Source of the DNA: Pomphorhynchus laevis
Lineage: Eukaryota > Acanthocephala > Palaeacanthocephala > Echinorhynchida > Pomphorhynchidae
Direction of reading: 5' to 3'
Assembly: GCA_012934845.2 (NCBI GenBank)
Contig: WNNJ02002496.1
Coordinates: forward strand, 1-64,000
Length of the DNA stretch: 64,000 nucleotides
A program made the position numbers and the translations under genes. The notes under the pieces are model-generated. The model had not been told where the DNA came from. It worked only from the letters and a program-made list of their open reading frames with translations, and searched no databases. Positions 30,670-44,316 of the stretch are shown piece after piece; position 1 is the first letter of the stretch; each line of letters starts with the position of its first letter.

Positions 30670-32296
30670 TTGTTATGTGGAAATGATTACTATTAAAAAG
30701 AGATATGCATAAGTTAATTGCTTTGCTCTAAAAACATTTTGTTTTTTTAATCATCTTCTGTTATGGACTGGTATTTAGTTATAGTGAGCAATACGTACAT
30801 ATTTAATAAGACAAGTCGAAGTGAAATACAAATATCATTCATTGGATTGCAATAAAATTTATCAAAATGAAGAAGAACAAAACAATAATTTTACATAAAA
30901 AATCAAATTTAATATATGTAGACTCAGTTATCTGAGCTGACTGTTTCGTCGACACCATTTATTTTGTGTAATCTAGCGTTTAAATTTAACTTATCGAGTA
31001 GTTATTATTTTTAAATCAGGACAATATTATAATTTTAAGTAAATTAACGCTAATTTACTTAAAAAATAATTATTTGCTAGTTAAACCTTATTACAATATG
31101 AGATATAATTAATTCGTTTTGAGTATCAAACAATATATGCCGATTAATTAGCAAGTATGCATCATAACTGTTATTTTGCTTACATAAGGAGAATTAAGAA
31201 TTTATTAAAGTAAAATAAAAAGTTTAATTTAAAATCTTACATATCTCAAAGTGCGTACTTAAGTATTATCAAATAAAAAACTTGTATAAGCTTACAATCT
31301 TTACACATGTACACTTTAGAAATATAATGCATTTGAAAAAAGTGTCCTGGCTATACTTTTATCTGGTACAAATTCCTGCTCAGTACTTAGGTATAAGATT
31401 ATTTCCGATAACAAGGGGATCAAAATTTCTAATAAATATTTGTTTTTTTTTGAAATTACAAATGCTTATCTAATATTACGCATTTGAGTTTGATTAAGCG
31501 CCAGTTTTTTTTATAAAATATATAAATTTAAATAAAATATAATATTTTTATAACGCATGTTTATTAATAAAATATAAACCTTAATTTGATTTTAAATGAA
31601 AATCAATTAAGATTTTTAACTTTGTAAACTGCTTTCTAAATTTATCTTTTATTGTTTTTATTTACATCTTTTTATTTTATTATTTTAATTATTTTTATAT
31701 GTAATATTTTTTACAAAGAGGACCAGTAACTCTAAAAATTGCAGACAGCAAATAATAATTTACAATGAAATCACATGCTTGTGATAGTATGTAAACTGAA
31801 CAGACTTCGGGTAGCGTAAAAATCTTTCAGGTAAATTTTTATTATCTGGTTTTTAAGCCAGTGGATTACTTTTTCGAAAATTTATATTTATTTCTTGCCT
31901 TCTTCTGAAACAGAAAATCATAATCAGCAAATATGATAATCACACTATTTGATTTGTGAATAGCTTAAATGCTTGGCTTCAGTGTTTCTTTATTTTTATT
32001 CATTCTTTATAACAATTTTAACAATGTTTAAAAAACTGTACTATAAATGGTTGTGAATATGTTGAGATCATATATTATAATTCTTTACTTTAGAAACAGA
32101 GTGCAATTATTTTAATTGAATAAATAATATTTAATTATATATTAAGCAAATGAATATTTTTCCGTTTTTTAATATTTTATTGAATGTAATACTTGTAATA
32201 TATACACGATTTTCCATAATTAATATGTTCCTTATTTGTGTATTTTAACGGTTATATAGCAATTTCTACACTATTTTGTAAAATATTTAATAAGAT
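30670..32296 (-). repeat. Right arm of the ~1.6-kb inverted duplication
   Basis: Mirror image of 27725-29384. The short open frames at 28581-28772 (-) and 31282-31473 (+) are the same sequence and are not considered genes. Confidence 0.93.
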
Positions 32297-33356
32297 AAAG
32301 TATTTAATATTCAATATTCATATATTTTGTATTTTATTTTTTTAATATTAAGAAAGAAAATTTATCTTATACATTAATTTATTAACAAATTTGTAGAAAT
32401 TATCAAATTTTGACGAATTTTTAATTGATAATGTACTTCCATGCTGGTAGTTTCCATGCTGGTCTATCAGTACCTTTCATGCTAGGATATCATTGGAAAA
32501 TAAATTCACGTTAAAAGAATTGCAAACATCCAGAACTGAAATTTAAAAAATTAACCTCTAATTTAAACAGTCATTAACAATTGAGAAACAAGCGATAAAA
32601 GTATATTCGTATTTAGTTTCAAAAAAATTAATTGGCATTTAGGTTCGAAGACAATGACTTCATATTGTCATATTGATAAAGGTTGTCGTGAATTAGGTGC
32701 ACACATTACCGTGATATATATGTAAGCGGAAGGTTTCATGATTTGCGGCTTTTACCATACAATAAAGCTGCGAACGTTGTAATTAGTAAAACGACGACTA
32801 GGAGTTTGATTGTAAATTGGACTTGATGATTTTTAAAGATGGTTTTTAGAAGAGAAAGATGTGGTCGATTGTTTATTGATAAAGAATTAATTTGGTTATG
32901 GGTAACGGATGGGATTGAATTTATTTTGACTAATAGACACAAGCATTTTAATTAAACCTCATTGCCTGCAATCTGTTGATTGAAGTTAGCATTAAAAAAC
33001 GGACTACATTACTTTAGGACTTAAACTAGTATCGGATATAGCACAATCTTAATTATTAGTAGGAAGCCGTGTAGCGAATAATCTTAAAATTTTAGATAAG
33101 CGTAGACTGTAGATTTTATTTTTTAAATGTAGCCTAAACGGCTACTTTAAGTTAAAATGTAGGTCAATATATTTGCAGCCGTAATAGATTGAATTAGCAA
33201 TGAAATTGCTGAATAGACGTACTATATCGATTCGGACTAATTGGCCAACACAGCTAAACTTAATGTCATCTGTTTTCGTTGTGTTGACAATGTGGTCGTT
33301 TTCGTTGCAGTAATAATTAAGTATAGATAATACCATAGATATTTTAAATATAATGT

Positions 33357-33478
33357 TTCCAGACAAAAATTCTTATTTAACAAATGTTCGGTAACTAACT
33401 GTTACCATCGTCAATGGTAACAGTTAATTACCGAACATTTTTGTTAAAACTTGATTAAAAAAGAATTTTTGTCTGGAA
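33357..33478. mobile_element. 122-bp MITE
   Basis: The terminal inverted repeats are TTCCAGACAAAAATTCTT (33357-33374) and its complement (33461-33478). A second inner inverted repeat, AATGTTCGGTAA...TTACCGAACATT, lies around TAACTGTTACCA. It has no coding capacity. Confidence 0.88.
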
Positions 33479-33500
33479 TCATTATGATAATTGAGTCGAT

Positions 33501-33580
33501 TTAATAAGTCTGTGAGGTTTACAGTGCCAGATAATATTATTTAATAAGTCTGTGAGGTTTACAGTGCCAGATAATATTAG
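33501..33580. repeat. 40-bp perfect tandem duplication
   Basis: TTAATAAGTCTGTGAGGTTT and the 20 bases that follow occur twice, back to back. Confidence 0.95.
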
Positions 33581-33890
33581 AAAGTCGCTAGCCATAAAGT
33601 CATCTTGGTATGGTCGCTTATAAAAATCGTTGAAGATCACTGATGAACTGTGAAAATCAAAGTGGACTCGATCCATTACCTTGCAAAATTTATTAGATTC
33701 ACTGGTCATTGGACTGAGATGAACGTAGGAATTAAGTTTCGTGTAATGGATCGTGACTAAGAAATATACGGAGAACTCAATTGAAGATTTTATTTTATTT
33801 TTGTTTTAAGGAGAGCATGATCATGATAGTGTAACGATACTTTAACAATATTTATATTAATTTATCTTGAATGCATCTGTGAGCTGAAAT

Positions 33891-34038
33891 TCTTCTGGTT
33901 GTGGCACAATATTATCCTCACAAATATTGTTCCTAGATTCACAGGTATTGAGACCCACCTAGATTGATTAGTAGCGTCATGATGTATCAAAAATAGGAAC
34001 AATATCTGTAAGGGAAATATTGCGCCACAACCAGAAGA
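33891..34038. mobile_element. 148-bp MITE
   Basis: The termini are TCTTCTGGTTGTGG and CCACAACCAGAAGA, extended by CACAATATT/AATATTGCG. Inside is a second pairing, ATATTGTTCCTA/TAGGAACAATAT. Confidence 0.88.
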
Positions 34039-35173
34039 TTTATATTAATATTATAATATAATATTAATATTTAATATTATATATTAATTAATATTAATAT
34101 TATTAATATTATAATATCAATATTTATAAATATTTATATTAATTTATTATTATGTATTTTATTATTTAATACACATTTTACTGGGATTTCGGTATGTCAT
34201 AGATTATAAACGTTACGGTTAGTTTCACACAACTTTAAATTAATGTAGTAAATGACACAATGTTGATAAAATTACAATGTTCAGACTAACCATTTATGAT
34301 CGGTGTGAAATAATAAACTATTAACAAAATCGATTAAATAATCTAATATAATAAATATTATAATATACAATATCTAATATAATATTATAATATATTATGT
34401 ATTATATATAATATTATTAATAATCTTTAATATTTTAGATTAAATGATCTAATTTATATTATAATCTAGACGGTTTAACTTAGATTTCATCAATTTATCT
34501 TCCAATTAAGAGTAGAATTGAAGCTAAAAAATTGCTAGGGAACTGCTTTTATTCACATTTATAAATAAATTATTATAAATATGAAAAAATTAAAATACTT
34601 TAATTGATTTAATTTAATAATAAAATAAATTGTAAATAATCTAATCTTTAGGTTTGCAGGGCTAAATAATATTAATTACAGATAAATATTTACTAATTTT
34701 TAATAGACCATTGGTTACTAATAATTCTAAGTTATTTATCTTTACTTTATATCTTACATACTTATTGTTCGCCTGAGTCATTTAATATTAATTTAAACTT
34801 TTACAAAAAGTGATTTAGTGAAATGTAGACGTATATTTTTGTGGTTACAATTATTTGATGACACTTTTATGTTATAAAGGTGTGATCAAATACAAATATA
34901 AATTAATATTTATCTGATTAAGCAAGTATATATGTTTTAAATAAATGATATAAAAGTATCTGACTTCTATAGAAAATATTTTCCATCATATTTGTCAATT
35001 AGAATTGACATTTAACTTTTTATTAAATTTAATTCTGAAATTTAATATTAAATTTATTAAATTTAGTTATTTTAGAGTATTAAATTATACTAACGTTTTG
35101 CAATATGTCAGTATTATTAAACTTTAAAACTTTTATGATGAATAAAATGTATTTAATCATATAAGCCCAACGA
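34039..35173. other. AT-rich, nothing recognised
   Basis: Long TAATATTAATAT-type simple sequence near 34040-34170 and 34330-34440. No gene was seen. Confidence 0.55.
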
Positions 35174-35309
35174 GAAAGAAAAACGAAAACAGTAATAGAT
35201 ACCGTTTCGTCATCACAATGACTCATCGGTGCCAGATCCCTCCCATTGCTGGATGCAGAGGAGTACTAGCAGAGAAAACGGTATCTATTACTGTTTTCGT
35301 TTTTCTTTC
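35174..35309 (-). ncRNA. Diverged hammerhead inside a 34-bp inverted repeat
   Basis: Perfect or near-perfect 34-bp arms (35174-35207 and 35276-35309) enclose a minus-strand hammerhead-like core. CCGATGA (one change from CTGATGA) is followed by a five-pair stem II with TGTG loop (GTCAT/ATGAC), GAAAC, and then the arm itself acting as a very long stem III, with GTT at the expected cleavage place. The middle (CTCTGCATCCAGCA) matches the hammerhead at 55.0 kb, so both come from one family. Confidence 0.65.
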
Positions 35310-35570
35310 GCGCCGGACTTATATGATTACAATAATTCACGCGGAATGGTATCATTTGAGATATAGAATAAAATTTAGTTTTAAGGTTTCAAAACTTTAG
35401 ATGAATGTAGTTAAAAACTCGCAATAATTTGAATTAATGTATAGAAGGCTGTCAATTCTTTTTTAAATATATTGGCTAAATTTGTCTTCAGAAATCCTAA
35501 CTTTATTAACTTAATGCGATAAATTGTCAAGACATAAATAATATTCTTTTGAAAATTATAGTGTCTATAG

Positions 35571-35740
35571 AACTCAACTATACAACATACACCTTACTTA
35601 GAACTATCTATTGAACTCAACTATACAAAATACACCTTACTTGGAACTATCTATAGAACTCAACTATACAACATACACCTTACTTTGAACTATCTATAGA
35701 ACTCAACTATACAACATACACCTTACTTGGAACTATACGA
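35571..35740. repeat. 43-bp minisatellite, four copies
   Basis: AACTCAACTATACAACATAC starts at 35571, 35614, 35657 and 35700, with very few differences between copies. Confidence 0.95.
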
Positions 35741-38070
35741 CAAAATTGATGATAACATTTTCAAAAAATCAAATTTTTTGTTGAAATTAATTTACTTCAA
35801 GCATTCTAAGAATTAAGTTCTAAATAAAATTTTATTCTGAATTTCAACTAAAATGAAATATTTTGAAATCGAAATGTATTATAATAGTATCTATAATATA
35901 CAATATATTATAATATTATCGATTATATTTGACAAAATAGAATCGACGTTGTCCTTTAAAACTACAAATCCCTATTAATATAAAGCTGAAATCTTATTAT
36001 CTTGAGAGTATATCATTTAAGCTTTTTTGATACCAACAAATATCTTGTTTATGTACATTATCTGAACTCCAAGCTCAAATACAAGCAAATCAACTGTTTT
36101 GATTGTATAAGTTTTTATTTGAAAGTAAAACTTATGGAACTTATCTACTGCACAAGAAATACTAAGGTATTTAGGTGCTCTACAAACAAGTAAAGGAATA
36201 ATAATTCTCTGATGAAACTGATATTCTGACAGTCAAATTGCCTTCGAGATTTTGTCACGGTAGCAGCAATGTCAATCTGAAAAATCGAGCTTGTATTGTT
36301 AAATAGTCATAAATAACGTAATTAAGTATGGTTAAGTAATCTAAGTGATATCAAATGTACCTGATGTACTAGCAGCGTTTACAAATTAGTTTCTTGCCTA
36401 GCGACTAGTTTCTTTCAATTAGCTCATCATCATTTAGCGTGGATTTGTAAATGTGCATTTAAATAAAATAAACTGGTCGATCAAACGATTGCAATACACG
36501 TTCTATTGATAAAAAGAATAGAGGAAAACTGATTCACTCTTTTTATATATGAAAGGTGATACAACCCCTAAAAATCAAGGTTGTGAACGGACAATTTTCT
36601 TTACACTTTTTACCATATATTGCATTTCGAGTTCATTTGATATCCAACTTGATGATAAAAACAAAAGTCACTGTTGTAAGCAAATATTCCAGCTGTCATA
36701 GACAAGCACGCAACTGCAGAGAAAAAAATCTTTTTTGAACAAAAAAGACAAACGTATTCTCTTTTGCGAGTTGCAATTAAAAGTCAGCATGCGGAGAAAA
36801 TTACGCAATTACAATTGTAATATCACGGTTACAAGTGCTGGTTTTAGAAAGGTACGTGCTGTTTAATAATATATGCATTATATGAATCCGAACACGGATT
36901 TTTGTAGCTGATAATTTACGGACATTTAAATGAGAATTTTAAAAGAAATTAACTACTATAAATTAGAACTTCTCGTATCGATAACAGACAAAGTTAACAG
37001 AAAATGTGTTTGGTTTGACATGTTAATGTCATACCGACAATTTAACTTCCGATATTGACTTTTCGTAAGACAATGGGCATAAGTTTACATAAAACGTTTA
37101 ATTATCCCTGCAACGGATAATTCAACATTTGAATGATCTGCATTTATAAAATAATATGGAGCAATGATTTACATTTATAAAAAATAAATTACATTTTCAA
37201 TTTCTGGGTTAAAGGATTCCAAAATAAATGTTTAATAAAATAATTTATGTTTTTTAAATAATTTTAAAAATATTATATTAATATATTAATATATTATTAT
37301 ATATTATTATATAATAATTTATTATATAATAAATTCATGTTTTATAAAATAATTTGCTAATTATTTTATTAAAATATTTTATGGAACCAAGAACATACAC
37401 TTACCTTTCAGAAAATTAATATATTTTGCTAAAAATATGTAATATTTATTATATATTTATATTTTATTGTATTTTTATAATAATTGTTTAATATATTTAT
37501 TCTTGTTTAAAGAAAGAATTAATATTTCAGCAACTTGATCCATTTTATATCATATAGTTATACAATAAATATCAGGTGGATGCAGGCAAGCTTATATAGG
37601 TAGTCAATGGATAAAATTTTTAGAAAGGAAATACTAGGCTACATTTAAATGTTACTATAAAAATTTACTAAATTTTAAATTTTGCTATATTTAAAGATTA
37701 TATACATCAATAATATGATACATCAATCCAAATCAAAATAATCTACTATGACAAATAAATTTATGGATTTTAAAACGGAGATATAATTCAAACTGAAATC
37801 ACACAAAATAACCATTCTAAAATTTAACTCACCTACTATTTGCTGAAAAAACGAAAATGGAAAATTATATATCATTGTATATTTATAAAATAAAATAATA
37901 CCAATTAATAATAATTCCAATTTTAAAAATCTACAACTTAGTGTTAAATCCCGATAAAATTATTAATAAAAAGATTCAATATCAAATTTATTTATAAAAT
38001 TTATCAATTTATTTTCTTTATAACTATTGCAGCAAAAATAAAATAACAGTAAACACGGAAAAATCTAAAG
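35741..38070. other. AT-rich, no gene recognised
   Basis: Several short open frames (for example 36556-36738) look like chance. No transposon or splice-consistent coding signal was seen. Confidence 0.5.
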
Positions 38071-38084
38071 TCGTTGAGCTTTTT

Positions 38085-38200
38085 GTTAAACTGTTCATCA
38101 GTTTAAAGTGAAAACTAAAAGAGAGATGAAAACTACCTCTCTTTCGAAAAGAGAGAGGTATCACATGAGTTTGACTTCTCTAGTAATTAAATCAGACTAT
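38085..38200 (+). repeat. Partial relative of the 969-bp repeat
   Basis: AACTGTTCATCA...GAGAGGTATCACATG.G(C/T)TTGACTT...CTAGTAATTAAAT is shared with the left ends of the repeats at 39325 and 43348. Confidence 0.75.
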
Positions 38201-38540
38201 ACAAAATTAAGATTATATTAATGATATCGTATATATTTAGAGAATACCGAAAAATGAATATTTCATAATCGATTCCTGGGATCCATATTCAATATTGGAT
38301 TCAGTTTTATAAGTTATATAAAGAGAAATATTTTTGACAATATTTAAATACTAACCTGAGTTTAGTAGATATTTACTAGATAATCCAGAGTTTAGTCTTA
38401 AATTACAGTCAACGCGTTTCTGGTTTACAACTCTTCTTCATGGCTTAAATTTAAATTATAATGAAATATTATAGTATGACATTAAATAAAAAAAGTCATA
38501 TAACTGTATATCAAAATAAAAAAATATTATGTAAAACATG

Positions 38541-38594
38541 TAAGCCAGACGCGAAAGAATGACGAATGCCGTTCCGTCATTACAATGACTAAAT
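38541..38594 (-). ncRNA. Degenerate hammerhead remnant
   Basis: The minus strand has the stem-loop GTCATTGTAATGAC followed by GGAACGGC, matching the 35.2-kb copy (GTCATTGTGATGAC, GAAACGG). The CTGATGA word is lost, so it is a dead family member. Confidence 0.5.
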
Positions 38595-39324
38595 AATATC
38601 AAAAATAATAATATAATATTAAAAATAATAAATAATTTTAAAAATATAGTTAATTTCTGTATAATATGCAGAAATAGTAGCGATTGCAAATTGATAGCTA
38701 GAAAAAAAACTGCTATATATATCCGCGCAATATATAAGTGATTGTAAAATTACATTGTTGAAAAAATGATACATGGAAAATAATTGACTAATGAACTTGT
38801 TAAATAAAAACAATTATATATACCTGTTTAAATCGGTAAACTGAGTAGATGATTATAATAATTGTTGCCATAATTAATTCAGCTTTTCTGATTATATTTT
38901 TAATTTAAAAACAAAAATTAAAAAATATAAATATTTTGAAAAATATACCTTAAGGATAAATTTTGTTAACAATACGATTGTACACACCGCTTATTAAAGT
39001 AAATAGGGTACCAAACCGCAAATACATTGTTTGTCTTAATAAAAACTATAATTACCTTTTCGTAAGAATTTAATAGAATAGAGCATGCTAATAATACAAC
39101 AAAAAAGTGGCAAAGTGATAATCACTTATAGATTAACCAGTACACATTAAAAGCATACAATTTTCATAAGTTTCTATCACGCAAATATATGCAAAAAGTA
39201 ACTCAAACAAACATATTAAAAAGAGAATAAAATGCCTGTTTGACAGATGTCTGCCCAACAAAGAACAAAAATATGTGCTTATCAATTTAGGTACGATAAG
39301 TAAGTCTGACATTTCGGAAAATGA

Positions 39325-40293
39325 ATTCTTCAATAAATATTAAACTGTTCATCAAAGGTGAAATCTATTACTTCAGAAAATAGAGGTATCACATGTGCTT
39401 GACTTTCCTAGTAATTAAATTAATAACATGATTGCTATTAAATGAGCGAACTTGTACCGAATATAGAGTTTATCATCACTGGGTGCGATAGTTTAAATGC
39501 AATTTACATATAATTATTTAGTAAATAAAAGTGGAATATTTAAATCGCCGTTTAATGTCTTCGCATAATTTACGCATTATTTGATTTTTATAACAACATT
39601 ACTCTCACTTTACTTATTTCTTTGAAATTACATGCGCATTTTGCGAATGATTTATAGAACTTGAAATAAATTATGTCAGAAATGATTTTATCTGGAAGAA
39701 TTTTAAAACGTACAGACAATCGGTCATTATTCTAATATCTATATTTTTGTTAAACACTAAAGATTTAAAAAACTCTAAAAATCTTTTTTAAACGTACTGC
39801 ACTTGTATACAGTGTTAGTGCCAATGATGAAGAGCACAATTAAATATTTGAATATTTCAATCGCTATTTATTTGTTAATATAATTTGTTGTAAATTTATA
39901 GAAACGAAAAAAGTGAGTAACAAGATCTAATTCCAAAATCTCATTATATTTCGATAGCGCCTGCGATCATATGTTGGAATTACAAAAGTCTTTCAAAAGA
40001 CAGAAAAGTTGAAAAACTTTCGTAATTCCTGAAGATAATAGCAAGAGATATCAAATATGCTTTTTTATTCAAAAACTTGTTTAATTCACTTGTAAATTTA
40101 AAATATATTTTGGAAGAAGGAAATATGTATTTTTAATATTTAATATAATTAGTAGAAAACTAGTTATTATTTACGTATGAGATACGTGGTTTTTAGTAGA
40201 AGCTGATATGTAATCATCGTTCAAGAGATGTTAATCATAATTTTAATATTAAGACTTTGTAAGCGTTTTTCAGGTAAGTTTTAATTAATTTTA
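39325..40293 (+). repeat. 969-bp direct repeat, copy 1
   Basis: It matches 43348-44316 at a constant offset of 4023 bp with only scattered substitutions (for example GCGCATTTTG versus GCGCGTTTTG). It contains no coding sequence, and the ends lack an obvious target duplication. Confidence 0.93.
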
Positions 40294-43200
40294 AGCGTTT
40301 TGTAAGCGTTTTTGAGATACTTTTGTCAACATAAATACAATACTATTGTTTATACAACTGATGTTATTTATAGCATCAGTTGAAAATTTTAAAAATTAAA
40401 AATAAAATTTTAAAATTTCGAATTATAATTAAATTATAAATAATAAATGATATTATAAATAATATCATTAAATAATTAAACTAAATATTCAATTCATACA
40501 AACTGACTTTTATTTTAAATTTTTATTTTAAATTTTAACTCGATTAAATAATAAATTGTATAAAATTTTATAGATATTATTTATCTTTGTTTTTATTTAT
40601 ATATCGTATAAAATACTTAGTTATCTGATCTTATAGTAGTTTTTTCGAAAAATATGATAAAGTAGCATTTTTGAAAATTCTAAAATATTTATAGAAATTA
40701 TTGAAATTAGGTAAAAATTTCGATACTTGATGTTTAGCAGGAGCTGATCTCATCGATCGAGAGAAGTGTTATAGATGGGAAAATCTATAAATAAAGTTTT
40801 CATTTATTAAAATTTCATTTTTAAGGTAGACAAATGATATTATTTGATAACTACAGCTAATTTGTATAATTATTAGTATATTATTAGCATAATTAGTATT
40901 TTGCTTTTGTGTAGTCAATAAATAAATTATATTAATCAATAAATAGATTATTATTGAATATCTTTTGTCTTAAAAGAATGTATTTACATTTAATGAACTT
41001 ACTAATATGTTTACTACATTATTCCAGCATTTTATTTTATAAAAATAAATGAAAATAAAATAAATTGATGCTTTAAATAATTCATTAAAAAATATTATTT
41101 TTAATTTTATAAAAATAAATAAAAATAAAATAAATTGATGCTTTAAATAATTCATTAAAAAATAATTGTAAAAATATTATAACGAAAGTTATCTTTTTAA
41201 TATAAAAATTTCCAGCATTTAATTTATGCAAAAAACTTTTTTATAAAATAGTTTATTCTATTTTATAAAATAGTTTATTATTTTTTAATTGACTGATTTG
41301 ATTAATTCATTTAATTGATTTCAAATTATGTTTTAGATAAAATTAATTTAGTAATTAATGTTTTTGAAGGAAGAGATTCAAAGAGGACATTAATTGAATC
41401 ATTACACAAATACCGACATTAAATCATATTATAACATTCACAAAATTATATCAAAATATCAGAAAATATTTGTCAAAATAAAAAGACAAACAGCAAAATT
41501 CTTCCCGAATGTACAACAGTGTGACATTATGATAGTGAATGTGGTAGTTGAGAAATTGTGTAGAGAAATTATTTTTTAAAAAGTTAAAAGGCGAAACTAG
41601 TAAGCATTTATTGTTGTTATCTCTTAATCACCAGTTTTTAAGTTATTTTTGTTTATACAATCGTATCCGCGTATGGATTCTGGAAAGCAGTTTAATATTT
41701 CTCCAAATAAATATAGTGTATCATATATCTTAATATATATAATTATTATTATATATAACCATTTATAATTAGTATATATAAATATAGTAATAATAACTGC
41801 TTCATTCAAATATAAATATAGTAATATATATACATTATATACTAATTAGTCCAGTTATTTAGCAGCACATATGGATTTAAAATCAATCGTAGCCAGTTTT
41901 GGCTCCTGAACCACAGTTTCAAGCGATTTTTCGAACTAAGAATATATATAATCAAATTATAGTGTATTATATATAAGCAATTGTTTAGTTGAAATGCAAA
42001 GTTTACTTTACTTTAATTAATTTTATTTTAAAGGTTTGTTACAACATAATAATATTTTTGCATCATTTTTATCAATACCTACAGCGAATATTTAATAATC
42101 GCATATGTTGTGAATAATTTGTATCAATTCTAACCTAATTGTTGATATTCTCATTATTTTTCATGCATTTCTTTAATTGCGTAATTATTATTTCAATTCC
42201 AAAAATTGGAGTTTATTAATATAAAACAAAATAACGTATTTAAAAAATGCATAATTTGCTTTACTTTAAATTATTAGCATATTTCTTTATTTGCATATTT
42301 TATTATTTAGTATCAATCAAATCAAAATCACTTTATTTAAGAAATACAGAGCAAGTATCTTAGCACAGGATGTTTCATATAGAAAGGGAAAATATCATTC
42401 TAAATAATAATATTTTATTATTTAAAATACTATCGTATTTTAAATATATTATATATATTTAAATAAATATCGTATTATAATAATATTTTATTATTTAAAA
42501 TACAATCGTATTTTAAATTCTTGTATATACCATAAATAATATATTAATTTTATTAATACATATATTTTTATAACAAAATATAACACAGAATTATTGTAAA
42601 ACAACTCAATAATTAGTTAACATTATTTAATAAAAAATTTTAACCAATAAATATGATTTAATAAATATCTTACTAATCTCAATTATAAAATCGTATTAAA
42701 AGATAATCAATAACACTTTATATTAATTTATTTTAATCAAATTAATTCTAATAAAAAATTATATTAATTTTTAATAATTATAATTTTAATTAATTATTTA
42801 ATAAATTATATTAATTTTTGTATTATTGATATTATTTCAATTTTGATAAATTGTAGAATCTATTAATCATAAATCATAAACGTTGAATTAATATTTTAAA
42901 GGCAAAAATATTTTTAAAAATATATAACATCTCTTAATATCTAGAAAAGCAATCACGGCTACAATAAATGCTAAATTTATATATTTTACATCTTCTTCCT
43001 TAAAAATAAAATAGCAAACAAATTATATTAGGTGCAGATGAAGTTGCAGTCTTGATTGAGCATAGAGCTTAATATAAACACATGAGTAAAATAGCACAAA
43101 CGCATCAATTACTTTCAGAAAACTGATGCTTGAACGTTTACAAAAATTGTTCAGTTGGCATATACCAGATTATTGTCAATGAATGTCAAACACGCTTTTG

Positions 43201-43347
43201 ATCAAGTTGACGGACATATTGGTATACTCTAAATTAAACCAGTTTAGTATCATTGTTAAAATGCAAAAACAACATCTGCAGTAATCAATGAAATGCAGAT
43301 GTATGTTCAGCAGCAAACTCTACTTTACAAGAAGGTTAACTGCAAAT
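40294..43347. other. AT-rich segment between the 969-bp repeats
   Basis: It holds a partial repeat R (40489-40636), a ~71-bp tandem duplication (about 41035-41165, shared AAATTGATGCTTTAAATAAT) and repeat S (41848-41935). No gene was seen. Confidence 0.6.
41848..41935 (+). repeat. Repeat S copy
   Basis: Contains AGTCCAGTTATTTAGCAGCA, GGCTCCTGAACCACAGTTTC and AAGCGATTTTTCG, as at 24.4 and 53.9 kb. Confidence 0.85.
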
Positions 43348-44316
43348 ATTCTTCAATAAATATTAAACTGTTCATCAAAGGTGAAATCTATTACTTCAGA
43401 AAAGAGAGGTATCACATGTGCTTGACTTTCCTAGTAATTAAATTAATAACATGATTGCTATTAAATGAGCGAACTTGTACCGAATATAGAGTTTATCATC
43501 ACTGGGTGCGATAGTTTAAATGCAATTTACATATAATTATTTAGTAAATAAAAGTGGAATATTTAAATCGCCGTTTAATGTCTTCGCATAATTTACGCAT
43601 TATTTGATTTTTATAACAACATTACTCTCACTTTACTTATTTCTTTGAAATTACATGCGCGTTTTGCGAATGATTTATAGAACTTGAAATAAATTATGTC
43701 AGAAATGATTTTATCTGGAAGAATTTTAAAACGTACAGACAATCGGTCATTATTCCAATATCTATATTTTTGTTAAACACTAAAGATTTAAAAAACTCTA
43801 AAAATCTTTTTTAAACGTATTGCACTTGTATACAGTGTTAGTGCCAATGATGAAGAGCACAATTAAATATTTGAATATTTCAATCGCTATTTATTTGTTA
43901 ATATAATTTGTTGTAAATTTATAGAAACGAAAAAAGTGAGTAACAAGATCTAATTCCAAAATCTCATTATATTTCGATAGCGCCTGCGATCATATGTTGG
44001 AATTACAAAAGTCTTTCGAAAGACAGAAAAGTTGAAAAACTTTCGTAATTCCTGAAGATAATAGCAAGAGATATCAAATATGCTTTTTTATTCAAAAACT
44101 TGTTTAATTCACTTGTAAATTTATGATATATTTTAGAAGAAGGAAATATGTATTTTTAATATTTAATATAATTAGTAGAAAACTAGTTATTATTTACGTA
44201 TGAGATACGTGGTTTTTAGTAGAAGCTGATATGTAATCATCGTTCAAGAGATGTTAATCATAATTTTAATATTAAGACCTTGTAAGCGTTTTTCAGATAA
44301 GTTTTAATTAATTTTA
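43348..44316 (+). repeat. 969-bp direct repeat, copy 2
   Basis: Second copy of the sequence at 39325-40293, same orientation, about 99% alike by eye. Confidence 0.93.

Larger units (their letters stand above)
32736..33720 (-). pseudogene. Decayed or multi-exon antisense coding region, unidentified, with C-terminal TM segment
   Basis: I do not recognise the protein. Three minus-strand open segments have protein-like composition. One near 33709-33580 contains VHFDFHSSSVIFNDFYKRPY and later LSGTVNLTDLL. One near 33350-33142 contains CVGQLVRIDIVRLFSNFIAN. The last, 32942-32736, ends in FTIKLLVVVLLITTFAALLY plus GKSRKS, a C-terminal membrane anchor. A 40-bp tandem duplication (33501-33580) and a MITE (33357-33478) lie within the region. 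It may be a dead membrane-protein gene or an old mobile-element remnant. Confidence 0.35.

Noticed and set aside
39325-44316. 969-bp direct repeats as LTRs of a retroelement
   Set aside because: No typical LTR termini, primer-binding-like sequence, target duplication or coding interior was seen, and a third partial copy occurs alone.
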